Below, one piece after another: positions 53,852 through 64,000 of a DNA stretch of 64,000 nucleotides. The notes beneath the pieces were generated by a model that saw nothing but the letters and a program-made list of their open reading frames with translations, ran no database searches and was not told the origin of the DNA. Origin of the DNA: Azolla caroliniana (taxonomy: Eukaryota > Polypodiophyta); NCBI GenBank assembly GCA_043228905.1, contig JBHGNT010000005.1, positions 20,460,001 to 20,524,000 on the forward strand. Reading direction: 5' to 3'. The position numbers and the translations under genes are program-made. Each line of letters begins with the position of its first letter. Within the stretch, counting starts at the first letter, position 1.

Positions 53852-55634
53852 CCACCCCCACTAAACCGCACATCCTTTGGTATGTGCCAGGTAGCGAGTT
53901 TAGTGGAGCATTCCAAGGCCAGTCGTTACTTTTCCTCTTGGTCTGAATTATTGCTTTTGATTCCCATCGTTGGGTCTAGTTCCACTTCGTTCCACCTTTT
54001 GAAGTCCTTTATCCGCTTCCATGTTACCGGTGTCGTCATATGGGTTCTGTCGAGTTCCGCAAGATGGTATTTTGCGTTGTCGTTTGCGGAAGTCACCACG
54101 TATGGCCCTAACCACCATTTTGCGAACTTACACGCTCTTCCGGAGTTGACTCGCTTCCTCTCTTGTCCATGATGCGTCTGCTGCCATCATTCTTAGGAAC
54201 CTTTTGATTAGAAACCACTCCCCGTAGTAGTCATCCTCGTCGAACTCGTTCAAGGGTGGAGTGCCTCACATATTTACCTTCATCTGTGCTTATTTGAAGA
54301 AGTTCGCACCGACCTCTTCGTCTTCCGACACCATGCCGTCCTCATTCTCGAACCTCACTTTGGAAAGCATATCGTTCATGGACTTGATGTACGCAATCCA
54401 TTTGAGCATGGCCACGTTAGGAGTTGCGCATCCGGAAACCATACCGAGGGTCGGTAGGCAGTCCGTTTTGACAATCACTTCTGTCCTGATTAAGTAGTCC
54501 TTGTTGACCTTAACTGCCGAAACGATACCCCATAGTTCACGCTTGACCTGGGTGTATCCTCGTTGTCACTCGCTCAATACCTTCGCACCGAACTGGATGG
54601 GGAAACGCGTGCCGGTCTCATCTTCCTCATTTACGACCCATCTGATTCCGATCAGGCTGGTGTCTCCAGTGATGTACACTAGAGTTTCCGGTTTGTACAC
54701 AACTCTCCGTACAGCCGGTACAGTTGTAAGCTTTTGTTTTAGTCTTCGGACCGCCTCTGTGTGCTATTCGGCCCATTCGAAATTCTTGCCTTTCTTCAGC
54801 AAGACGTAGAGTGGTTCGGCGATATGCGCTTAGTGTGGTATCCAGATGTGGTAGAAGGCGCATGCTCCCAAGAAGTGCCGAACCTCTGTGACGGATCCGC
54901 ACACCTCTATCATTACCGAGATGGCCTCTACCTTTGCCGGGGACGGCCTTCGACCATACGACCCACACAGTGGCCGACCACTAAGATTTCGCATAGCCCG
55001 AAAGTCGACTTCTCTCCGAAGAAGGTGAGTCGCGCACTCTCGAGCCTCCGTAGCACCTTCTTGTAGTTGTCGATGTGGTCCACCACGAACCTCCGGCATC
55101 CGTCCGAACTAGGCCGAGAGGGTTTCGCATTGTCATGATGTCCCTGCTTTTGACAGCTAGCTAGAATTGATCGTACCCCGAGTATAGGTCTTTGACCGAG
55201 TATATGGACCTCCCGATGAAGGCTTCCACAAACTCGTTGATTGACGGTCCCACTCCTGTATTGCGAATGGTCACCTTATTGACTGGTTGCAAGTCTTGAA
55301 TGAAGCGTTATGTGCCGTTCTACTTCGGCACCATGAACCACCGATTCGAATATGGGGCGTTCGACGGCTCAAGAATGCCCAACCCCACCTTCTGTTTCAG
55401 CAGCTCCATCAGCTTCGAGATTTGAGCTCTAGGTACCGGAATTGGCTTGAGGTTCCACGGCACATGCGGTACCGTGATGATAACCATTGGCTCTACGATC
55501 GTCGGGTCCACGCTCCTGATCTCCTCCGGCGAGAATGTAAAGGCCTTCCCATGCCCCCTACGCATCCTCTGAAACCAGTCCTCCTTCGCTAGTAATAGAA
55601 AGCCACCCCTACCAATCTTGAGCTCTCATAGCGT
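53852..55634 (-). pseudogene. gypsy Pol relic with two internal deletions (FLDD lineage)
   Basis: Reading right to left: the RT start (GHGKAFTFSPEEIRSVDP, PHVPWNLKPIPVPRAQ), NEFVEAFIGRSIYSVKDLY, then PLGLVRTD joined directly to the text that follows the RT active site (GCRRFVVDHID-like, near 55100). RNase H follows down to SWTREEASQLRK at about 54165. There it jumps straight to the integrase C-terminus (CKFAKWWLGPYVV, about 54130-54060). Compared with 44839-48317, roughly 160-180 bases including the catalytic FLDD block and about 1 kb of integrase are gone. It is cut on the right by the LTR of element B. Confidence 0.88.
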
Positions 55635-56567
55635 TGTCATGTGGTTTTTCACACACGATATGAAAACTAATAAAACAATTATTTAAGATTAACTTAATGT
55701 ATTCATATGGAAAGATAGATGTCTTCAAGATCTTCATAGCGTATTGTACTATGCATGAAACGGATAAACGAGTATCAAGTTACGTGAGTGTGAAGTTTGA
55801 AGAAAAAAAGAAAAGACAAAATTGTGAGATATCCCACATAGATAGGACAACATTGGAACCCAGGATATATAAAGGAAACCAAAACATATTCATTATATCA
55901 ATGTGTGGGGCATAGAATGTTCAAGGTGACTTGGGCTACATTGTGTGGTGTGCATGTTTTGGATGTATGCGTGTGTCCACGATCGTGTGGATGCTTTGGG
56001 TGTACGTGTGTGCATGGATGTGTGGACATTTTTGGATGTATGTGTGTGTGCACGTTTTTGGACGTACACGTGTGTGCAAGTTTCGGGTGTACGCGTGCAC
56101 GGCCTCGTGGGACGCGTGTGTGCGGACGAGCGCGCGGATGCGTACATGGTGCAGTTGGGACGTGCGTTTACGGATGTGCGTACACGGTGCGGTCGGGACT
56201 TCTTCTCTCTCTCATTCCTTGGGGGAAGAAATCTCTCTCATATTGATATCAGACCACTCCTTACATGGTTGTTGGCTCCTTCCTTTCAAGAATAATCTCT
56301 CATATTTATATTGGACCACTCCTTATATGGTTGTTGGCTCCTTTCTTTAAAAATTTTATCTCTCATTTTCATCTCCAACCCGTTGTAACAAGATTCTTGA
56401 ATTATAAAAGAATCTATTTTCTTATGCAATAAACGAACGTTTTCTCTCATCTACTCGTCTTATATGTGAATTTTGCTTGTGTTGTACATGTTGCACCAAA
56501 TCCTTCTAGTCCAGAACCCTGGCGGTTCCGCCTCGTGATCCGCACATAGTGACGGATTCTCACGACA
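55635..56567 (+). repeat. 5' LTR of gypsy B
   Basis: 933 bases, TGTCATGTGG...CTCACGACA. It includes GGATATATAAAGG near 55862 as a TATA box and a GT-rich stretch (about 55960-56180) with TGTGTGCA/ACGTGTG repeats. It has an imperfect duplication near 56230-56350 (GACCACTCCTTA...GTTGTTGGCTCC twice). Confidence 0.92.
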
Positions 56568-56624
56568 TAATTACGTGGTGAACCCGACGCGAAAGAGGCG
56601 GTAGGGAGGATATCAAGTGCAACG

Positions 56625-58167
56625 ATGGCTTCCACAAGCGGAACTCAAGGAGAGGAATTAACGAAAGGCATAGTGTCCGTAGTGGAATACATGTTGAAGG
56701 TGAGAGATCGAGAAGCTTTAATCGACAAATCTGTTGATCGTACGGTCGAGATAGCTAGACAATTTGGTGGCAAGAACATCATGGATTTTCTTGCTACCTA
56801 TCGAAACGAGATGCAACAAAGGGATGTCAATGATCTCAAACAAATTTCTAGCTTCAAACGTGTGGTGGAACCAGGGATCCGCGAGCACATCATGGAGATC
56901 CAAAACGAGCATACAACTTGGGCGGAGTTCGAAAAGGCGCTTCTCGCTGAATACATGCTTGAAGACACATCACAGATGACTCGACATATGCTAATGTCTT
57001 CGATCGAGAAGAAAGGGAAGAATATATCTGCGTCTAGAGTATATGCCGAATTCGACCAGAAGTATAACCGACTTCCGAGTGTTGATCAACGAGTTCTCGA
57101 TGGAGATAAAGTCCTATTATTCCTGCAGGTAGTGGATGCGAAATATCGACGTGAATTGGGTAAACTTTTGGAGGATGAAACACAACCAAATGGCTAGGTA
57201 GCAGATTGGGCGGCGGTGAAGAAGGCTTGTAGCCGTCTTGATAAGTGTCGACAATGGCAAGAGGAAACTGATATGGAGAATCCACAATCATGGAGGAGGA
57301 AGGCACTTGTGACGATCGAGTCTAACAAGCCGATCAACAATTTCAACAAGAAAGCAATGGAGGAATCTATAATCCAAGAGATCTCCAAGAAGTTTGAAGT
57401 GGTATCCCTGGCCAACTTAGGTCGACGCGGGCCGAAGTGGAAAGAAGCATATAGATGTGTCTTCTATTTGGACGGCAACATGATCCACTCAAGCGAGACC
57501 CGAAAGCCACTATGAGTGAACTTCGGGAGGCGGGCTGAAAAAGATCGTGGAAGAGGAAGATGCAAGGCATGTGGAAACCATGCACTATGCCGCATCGGCA
57601 GGAATACGAGTCGGAAGAGAGAATCTAAAGATGATCAAGCCGGGAGTTGGGTTTTGGCCAACGGTATTCGAGTGCGAAAAGAAAGGAAAAATAGATTTGG
57701 AGGATCTAAAACATGTTGATTGGAATGTGTGACGAGTTACCGGATGGTCGGATCCGGTTGACGATAACACGAGCTTTGCGGAGGTTGTGTGTGACAACTA
57801 TGAAGCTCTTGTTGAAGAGAAGAGGAAAAGAACTGGTGAAGAAGATGGCACATCAAAGCGTCACAATACGAGGAATGCAGGGAAAGAAGGACAAGCCCAA
57901 CCTACGCCACGAAAAGAGATAGGAGAAACAAGCTTGAAGCCTGGTGGATCGAGCCAACCTTCTCGGATGGAAGTTGATGAATCTGTGAAGAAAGGAAAAG
58001 AACGAGCAGCGCCGACTTACAAGCTAAGGTCGGACATAAAACAAACAACCAACTTGCGGAAGATCCTTGAGGAGAAGGTTTTAGACAGTCATGTCGACCT
58101 TACTTTGAGAGAGCTACTTGGGATCACTAAGGAGTTCCACGATACTATCATGGACTTGATTAAGCGG
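56625..58167 (+). pseudogene. gypsy B Gag
   Basis: It opens at ATG 56625 (MASTSGTQGEELTKGIV), about 45 bases after the primer site. The capsid-like part reads GGKNIMDFLATYRNEMQQRD and TWAEFEKALLAEYM. It is interrupted by stops at 57195, 57513 and 57729. The linker (YAASAGIRVG, LDSHVDLTLRELLGI) ends at LIKR, where the solo LTR begins. The CCHC knuckle present in the nested element was not found; the corresponding text is missing between about 57300 and 57420. Confidence 0.85.
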
Positions 58168-59301
58168 TGTCGTGAAGATCCGTCACTACGCACGGATCGT
58201 GAGGCGGAACCGTCGAGATTCTGGACCGGAAGGACTTGAAGTTGGTGCAAGCTTTAGCGAGAAAATACTTAAGCTAGATTGAAAGAGAGAGAGAGCTTGA
58301 GATAGAATAGAACAGTTGACTTTAGATTGAGAGAGATTAAGATTGAACTCTTGATTTTAGATTTTAAGAAACAAGTTACACGATCAATTCGATAACGAAT
58401 TCTCTTCTTCTTAATTTCATAACCAAAAAAAGCCTAACCCTTCTTCTTTTCATCCCTTCTTTTATAGATGCTCTCATGCATATGATGCATGTGAGGGTAC
58501 AAGACATGCATAAAATGCATGTTTGCCATTTGGCGCTCATGTATTACATGTGGTGCATGATAACCATGTCACTCATTTTAGCTCTCATGTATGAGAATTT
58601 CCATGTAAAAGTACAATAATAGAAATATAAATTCAACTAAATGTCATGGTTCAGTGGTAAGCCTATTTACTCTTAACTAGGAGGTGCAAGGTTCGAATTT
58701 TCACTTGCCCTCCTTTTGTTTATATATGTGATATATATTTATTTATTAATTTGGTCACCGGACGCCGATTTGCCGGATACCGTCGGTTGTCAGATGACGC
58801 TGGTTCACCGGATGCCGCTGGTTACCGTCGATCGCCGGATGCAGGCTCCGCCGCCGCCTTGCCGGCTCCGTCGGATGCCGATTCCGCCGGATCACCGATT
58901 GCCAATTACCGTCCAGTTTCGTTTTGGTTGGCCAAAACCTTTACGAGTGGCTAGGCCACCTCCACTTTTAGTTCAAGTTACCTTGAACTCTCTATGCTCA
59001 ATCACATAGACCCAAAGATAATATAGCTTTTGCTCTACCTTATATATGATGAGAACCGTATTTGTCGTGCCTATGTGGGATATCTCATTGTATTCTCTTT
59101 TCCTTTCACAAACTTTATACCCTCATATCTTAACATCTAGTTGTCCGTTTCTCGTGTAATAAAGTGCATTCGAAAGCTCTTAAAGACCTCCATCATTTTG
59201 TACTTAGATACTTCACTATTATTGTTTTATGTGATTCATACTCGATTTTGTACGTTTTATGTGATTTTCACACCATTGCCGAAAATCTTCACGACAACGG
59301 A
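58168..59301 (-). repeat. Solo gypsy LTR inside gypsy B gag
   Basis: The outer 12 bases are inverted (TGTCGTGAAGAT at 58168, ATCTTCACGACA at 59285-59296). The left end is the reverse complement of the 5' LTR end of element B (CGTCACTA, GGATC[G/A][T/C]GAGGCGGAACCG), so it lies on the reverse strand. AGCGG is duplicated at 58163-58167 and 59302-59306. Five extra bases (ACGGA) separate the right LTR edge from the duplication. Without it the Gag frame reads on through Lys-Arg-Gln-Gln. It carries a tRNA-like box pair at 58645-58700. Confidence 0.82.
58645..58700 (+). other. tRNA-like A/B-box pair in the solo LTR
   Basis: CATGGTTCAGTGGTAAGCC precedes GGTTCGAATTT by about 27 bases, followed by T-rich and (TA)-rich DNA. 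Confidence 0.45.
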
Positions 59302-59864
59302 AGCGGCAACAATCAGATGAAGAGGTGGTGAAAACGAGTGCCATAACCATGGAAAGATTAGAAGAGGAGGAAGAAGAAGTGATGGTGGACAGCCATTACT
59401 CTCAGCCTCATTGGGCAAGAGCGACAACAGAGACGCCGGTGAAGATCGGAGAGAAGAAAGAGACCGTGGTAGCCTTGATTGACCATGGTTCGGAGATCAA
59501 CCTCATGTTGATCGAATTCTACAAGAAAGGAAGATGGCCGATCAACACAAACCATGGATGGAAGATACGAGTGGCAACGAGGGCCACGGAAGACCTCTAC
59601 GGAGCTTGCCCCAATGTTAAAGTCACGATCGGAGATGTGGAGATGGATCAACACTTCTTCGTGCAAGACTCGGCTTCACATCCCCTCATCCTAGGACAAC
59701 CATATATCACATCGTCCTGGATGGAGACTAAGGTGTTCGATAATGGAGCAGCCTTTGTGCGAGTCAAGAGCCTTGACAATCAAAGATCTGTTCAATTCCT
59801 TACGATGTGGGCTAATCATGAAAGGAACCGAGATAGCCTTGGAGGCGAATCCTCAGATTTTTAG
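59302..59864 (+). pseudogene. gypsy B protease (end of gag-protease frame)
   Basis: After a Glu-rich linker it reads HYSQPHWARATTETPVKIG, then VVALIDHGSEINLML, then GACPNVKVTIGDVEMDQHFF and HPLILGQPYI. DHG stands at the catalytic position, as in the nested element. The frame ends RDSLGGESSDF-stop at 59862-59864, the same end as in the nested element. Confidence 0.87.
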
Positions 59865-59870
59865 AGCGGA
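59834..59870 (+). promoter_or_regulatory. Candidate -1 frameshift site, gypsy B
   Basis: Gag-protease ends GAT-TTT-TAG (59856-59864). The -1 frame reads TTT-TTA-GAG-CGG and is open from about 59836 across the stop into pol for about 900 bases. A Phe codon in the P site can re-pair with UUU one base back. Confidence 0.5.
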
Positions 59871-62800
59871 CTATTGAAGCATGGGGCACAAATAGTCCGA
59901 GCAATCATAAGTCCCCACAAGGAAGCAAAATAAGTGGATCGCAAGGAGAAGCAACATGTGTGACACCTAGTGGCGCATGTAAACTAACACTACTCAACAA
60001 GGACAAGCGTCAGATACAAGCCTTCAAGAAGATGCTGAAAGAAGAAAGCATAATTGAAGAAGAAGAATTTGTGTCTCATATTCTAGAGGAAGCCTCATTT
60101 AACGACACCATCGGCGAAATCGAGGAAGTCGTGGACTTGAGCTACCCTCACGATCAAATTTTGATTTTGGTTAACTCCGTCAACATGTACGCTATCATCG
60201 ATGAATATCATCGAGGCATCTTGATGGAGGAAGCTGAAGTCAACACAAAATATAAAACGGTGGATAAGAAGATCAAGTCAGTTGTGGTTCCACTACCGGA
60301 AGATAGTTGGCAAAAGATGAAGGAAGTTGCTAATGATCCAAGCTTAAGGGATCCAAAGGCAATAGGTCATGTCTTCACCAAAGGGACGAAAGGAAAGCTA
60401 CAAGTTGGAAGGGAAGATTTCCTTCTCCCTGAAGAGCAGAGAATGTTCCGCGAAATGCTTGAGAGACATGAGAAAGCCTTTGCCTTCTCTCCACAAGATA
60501 TCGGATGTGCCGACCCGAAGATGATAGAGCCGATGGTGATTTTTACAGTGCCGCATGTACCTTGGAACCTCAAGCTGATACTGATTCCAAGAGCTCACAT
60601 TCCGAAGTTGATTGAGCTTCTAAAGGAAAAGGTTAGGATGGGAATACTTGAGCCGTCCAATGCTCCCTACTCCAATAGATGGTTTACGGTGCCGAAGAAA
60701 AACATATCCTTACGCTTTATTCAAGATCTCCAACCCGTCAACAAGGTGACGATCCAATGAATTTGTCGAAGCCTTCACGGGAAGATCGATCTATTCCATT
60801 GGTGATCTCTACTCAGGCTATGATCAATTTCAATTGGTCGTTGATAGTAGAGACATAACGACAATGAGGACGCCGATCCGGTTGGTAAGGATGTGCACCT
60901 TACCCCAAGGTGCAACAAATTCCGTAGCCCACATGGTGAATGTCATGAACAAAGTGTTGAGGGATTGTATCCCTGATATCACAATGCCCTTCTTAGATCA
61001 TATTCCAATCAAAGGATGCTTGGTGGAAGAAAAAGATGAATCGAAAGATAAAGATGGTTGCCGAAGATTCGTTATCGATCATATAAAGGATAGCGAGAAG
61101 GTGTTGCAAAAGCTTGAGGATGCAAATCTCACATTTTCAGGAGAGAAGTCTGCATTCGATCAACCAAAAATATTGGTAGTAGGACACTTATGTGGATCTT
61201 ATAGCCGGAAGCCATCTCCATCCAAGGTGAACGTTATTCAAGAGATGAAAGAAGAATGTGTGTCTCAAAGAGAGGTGTGAAGATTCTTGGGAGCATGTGC
61301 ATTCTATCACATATGGATTCCACATTATGCTCATGTCGTTGAACCATTGTATGGATTACTAAAGAAAAGGAAGAAGTTTGAATGGGAAGATGAGCATACC
61401 TACGCGGTTCAAAAGCTAAAGAAACTATTATTGGAAGCTCCGGCACTGCGAAAAGCCGACTACACCGAAGGTACCCCGATATATGTGATGGTGGATACGA
61501 GCCCAACCAAAATTGGATGGATGATAAACCAAGAAGACAAAGAAAAGAATCGGTATGCAATTTGATTCGGTGTGAAGGTGTTAACCGAAAGACAAAGGAA
61601 GTATGCCCAAGTAAAGAGAGAGCTATGGGGAATAGTATCCGCAGTTAAAACCTATCGTGACTACCTTATTGGAACAGAGGTCATAATCGAGACTGATTGT
61701 CTACTTATTCTTGGAATGATATCCGGTTGTGCTACACCAGATATTGCTATGCTGCGATGGATTGCCTATATCAAGTCCCTCAACCCCGAGATTCGACATA
61801 TAAATGGGAAGCATAATGTGGTGGCCGATATGTTATCAAGGGCAAGGTATGAGGGTGAAGAAGATTTGCACTCCGATGAAGAAGATGTTGGCCTTAACTT
61901 CTTTACGGTTTCTTGTGCTCGGGTGCTTTCCATGTTTAAAGTAGAAGATTATGAGGGTGAATTCATCGAAATTGGCAAGTACTTAAGCTCTCTTACAAAG
62001 GATGAATCATGGTCAAAGGAAGACTTCCACCGAATTAGGAAGAAGGCCTACAAGTTCTTCCTCAAAGAAGGACATCTATGGAAGTTTCCAAAGAAGAAGA
62101 ATGGAACTCCACTTCGAGTGGTGTGCAAGAAACAAGATCAACAAACACTAATTGCTTAATTTCATGATAGTGTGTGGGCAGGTCATTGAGGTATATGGGC
62201 AACATTTGCAAAGCTCAAGGAGAAGTATTGGTGGCTGGGTGTTTACAAAGATGTAGCAAGCTATGTTGAAACATGTGAGCAATGCCAATTATACTCGAAT
62301 ATTCAACATAGGGATGAACTTCATCCGACATATCCATTATCAATGCACTATAAGTGGTTGGTAGAGATAGTGGTTATGCCGATGGGATTGGGGGAAATGA
62401 AGTATCTCGTGCTAGCAAGAGAGGATCTCACCAACCAAGTAGAAGGATGAGCGTTAAGGAATAAAACAACTTCGGCAGTTTGTAAGTTTCTCCTTGAAGA
62501 TGTTATTTGTCGATACAGATGTGTTGGCAAAATAGTAGCTAATAGGAGAGAATTAGATGCAAATGAAGCTAAAGAATTCTTTTCAAGAATAGGCGTCAAA
62601 CTATCGCTCACCATGGCATACAACCCGGACGCAAATGGGAAGGTGGAACGAGGACATAGTCTGATTGTAAAAGCTCTAGCAAAGGCTTGCGACGGCAAGA
62701 TGGGGAACTGGCCACGATTACTACCTTATGCATTGTGGGATGATAGAACTACACATAGCACGACTACAAGATATATGTCAGCCGAACTCATATTAGGGCA

Positions 62801-63284
62801 AAAACCAATCATGTCTATCGAGCAAAGTGTTGCTTCGTGGATATCTTTGCCATGGCAAGAGGAAATGAGTCGGGAAGACTTGCTAGCCACGAGGATTCAA
62901 CAACTAGAACGAAGGCCCGAAGATGTCGGGTTGGCAATAGAACGGTTGCGCCAAGCCCGATTGAAGAACAAGGAGAATTTTGATAGAAAGCATCGTCTTC
63001 GACAAAGAAAAATTGAAGAAGGAGATTGGGTTCTTGTCTATGATAGTAGTCTCGATAATCAATATAACACTGCTCGAAAGTTCGCAAATCGATGGTTTGG
63101 CTCGTATATGGTCAAGAAAATAGAAATCAATGCAACCTATTTTTTAGCGGAGTTAGATGGAACTCGACTTGCTTTGCCAATTGCAAGAAAAAGAATCAAG
63201 ATCTTTAAGAGAAGAGAGGCCCCAAATCTTGAGATCGAAGCTCCTGATGATATAGCCTCGAACATCGAGGTTGAAAAAGAGTAA
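59861..63284 (+). pseudogene. gypsy B Pol (RT, RNase H, integrase), catalytically dead
   Basis: RT: YSNRWFTVPKKNISLRFIQ, then a deletion of about 25 bases at 60757 that shifts the frame, IYSIGDLYSGYDQFQLVV, RMCTLPQGATNSVAHMV, and MPFLDHIPIKG with His (60999-61001) in place of the second catalytic Asp. Stops: TGA 61278, TGA 61563, TAA 62157, TGA 62187, TGA 62448. RNase H is well conserved (YVMVDTSPTKIGWM, TDCLLILGMISG, HNVVADMLSRA). Integrase: the first catalytic Asp is Glu (VEIVVMPMG, 62364-62366), the second is Asn (IVANRRELDA, 62541-62543), and the Glu is kept (GKVERGH). The C-terminal domain is intact to 63284. Confidence 0.9.
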
Positions 63285-63348
63285 TTAAAAGAGGAACCTC
63301 ACCACAATTGGCACATATCGATGGATGTGCAAGTTTGGTGGGGGTGAA

Positions 63349-64000
63349 TGTCGTGTGGTTTTTCACACACGATATGAAAAATAGTAAAACAATTATTTAA
63401 GATTAACTTAATGTATTCATATAGAAAGATAGATGTCTTCAAGAGCTTCATAGCGTATTTTACTACGCATGAAACGGATAAACAAGTATCAAGTTACGTG
63501 AGTGTGAAGTTTGAAGAAAAAAAAAAAAGACAAAATTGTGAGATATCCCACATAGATAGGACAACATTGGAACCCAGGATATATAAAGGAAACCAAAACA
63601 TATTCATTATATCAATGTGTGGGGCATAGAATGTTCAAGGTGACTTGGGCTACATTGTGTGGTGTGCATGTTTTGGATGTATGCGTGTGTCCACAATCGT
63701 GTGGACGCTTTGGGTGTACGTGTGTGCATGGATGCGTGGACATTTTTGGATGTATGCGTGTGTGCATGTTTTTGGACGTACACGTGTGTGCAAGTTTCGG
63801 GTGTACGCGTGCACGGCCTTGTGGGACGTGTGTTGCGGACGAGCGTGCGGATGCATACACGGTGCGGTCGGGATGCGCATGTGCAGATGTGCATACACGG
63901 CATGTTGGGACATGCGTGTGTGGATGCATACATGGTGTGGTCGGAATGTGCGTGTGCATGCATGCGTACACTGCGCGGTCGGGACTTTTGCGCACGGACG
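63349..64000 (+). repeat. 3' LTR of gypsy B, truncated by the window edge
   Basis: It starts TGTCGTGTGGTTTTTCAC right after the polypurine tract and follows the 5' LTR to the window end, with more CpG/TpG differences in the GT-rich part (63660-64000). Confidence 0.92.

Larger units (their letters stand above)
55635..64000 (+). mobile_element. Ty3/gypsy element B, FLDD lineage (3' LTR runs off the window)
   Basis: 5' LTR 55635-56567, primer site TGGTGAACCCGACG (56576), gag-protease 56625-59864 (split by a solo LTR), pol 59861-63284, polypurine tract GGTGGGGGTGAA (63337-63348), 3' LTR from 63349. It inserted into the gypsy relic at 53852-55634. The left flank AGCGT (55630-55634) is the expected target; the right flank lies outside. 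It is a sister of the nested element by sequence and structure, but far more decayed. Confidence 0.93.

Noticed and set aside
55893-56350. His/Thr/Cys-rich frames on both strands in the gypsy B LTR
   Set aside because: They come from the GT/CA-rich stretch and recur in the 3' LTR; simple composition, not genes.

Overview
This window is plant nuclear DNA, probably from a seed plant with a repeat-rich genome. It holds one apparently intact, intron-containing host gene (31485-35767) in a sea of nested retrotransposons. The case for a plant rests on several things. There are many Ty1/copia elements with the TGGTATCAGAGC initiator-tRNA primer site. There are several Ty3/gypsy families, a LINE relic, hAT-type elements with subterminal AACCGGTTT-like repeats, tRNA-derived SINE-like modules and (CT)n tracts. 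The gene has eight exons with GT..AG introns. No bacterial operon, CRISPR array, rRNA or convincing tRNA gene was seen.

Layout. 1-745: reverse-strand gypsy gag/protease relic. 746-7726: reverse-strand copia relic (F) split by a complete but dead copia element (A, 803-6287). 7769-12960: region bounded by hAT-like inverted ends. It contains a 2.8-kb LTR element without pol and a second LTR beside a 467-codon coiled-coil ORF. 12961-14680: AT-rich tandem duplications. 14682-17105: copia 3' end (D) and an LTR with heat-shock-element arrays. 17123-19036: gypsy LTR with a 48-bp minisatellite, plus integrase. 19600-22029: copia E. 22030-25382: gypsy pieces and a second LTR with heat-shock-like arrays. 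25400-26680: decayed second copy of the coiled-coil ORF. 26689-27666: LINE. 27667-31430: non-coding, with a 175-bp triplication. 31485-35767: glycosyltransferase gene. 36682-37146: hAT MITE. 38615-39880: CCHC gag-like relic. 39962-53014: copia C with a perfect 5-bp target duplication, carrying a nested gypsy element (44088-51167). 53852-55634: internally deleted gypsy copy. 55635 to the window end: a related gypsy element (B), itself split by a solo LTR.

The most interesting signals are these. (1) An unusual gypsy lineage, seen in four copies, has FLDD at the reverse-transcriptase active site and DHG at the protease. In both copies that retain the junction, gag-protease ends at GAT-TTT-TAG and pol lies open in the -1 frame across that stop. 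(2) A coiled-coil ORF family occurs at two diverged loci beside a conserved LTR-junction block. (3) Two copia elements share an acidic C-terminal Pol extension with an RTWSDVV motif. (4) Perfect heat-shock-element arrays lie in two LTRs. Most stops that interrupt these genes look like CGA-to-TGA changes, as expected from deamination of methylated cytosine. All homology calls come from reading translations by eye; no database search was run.
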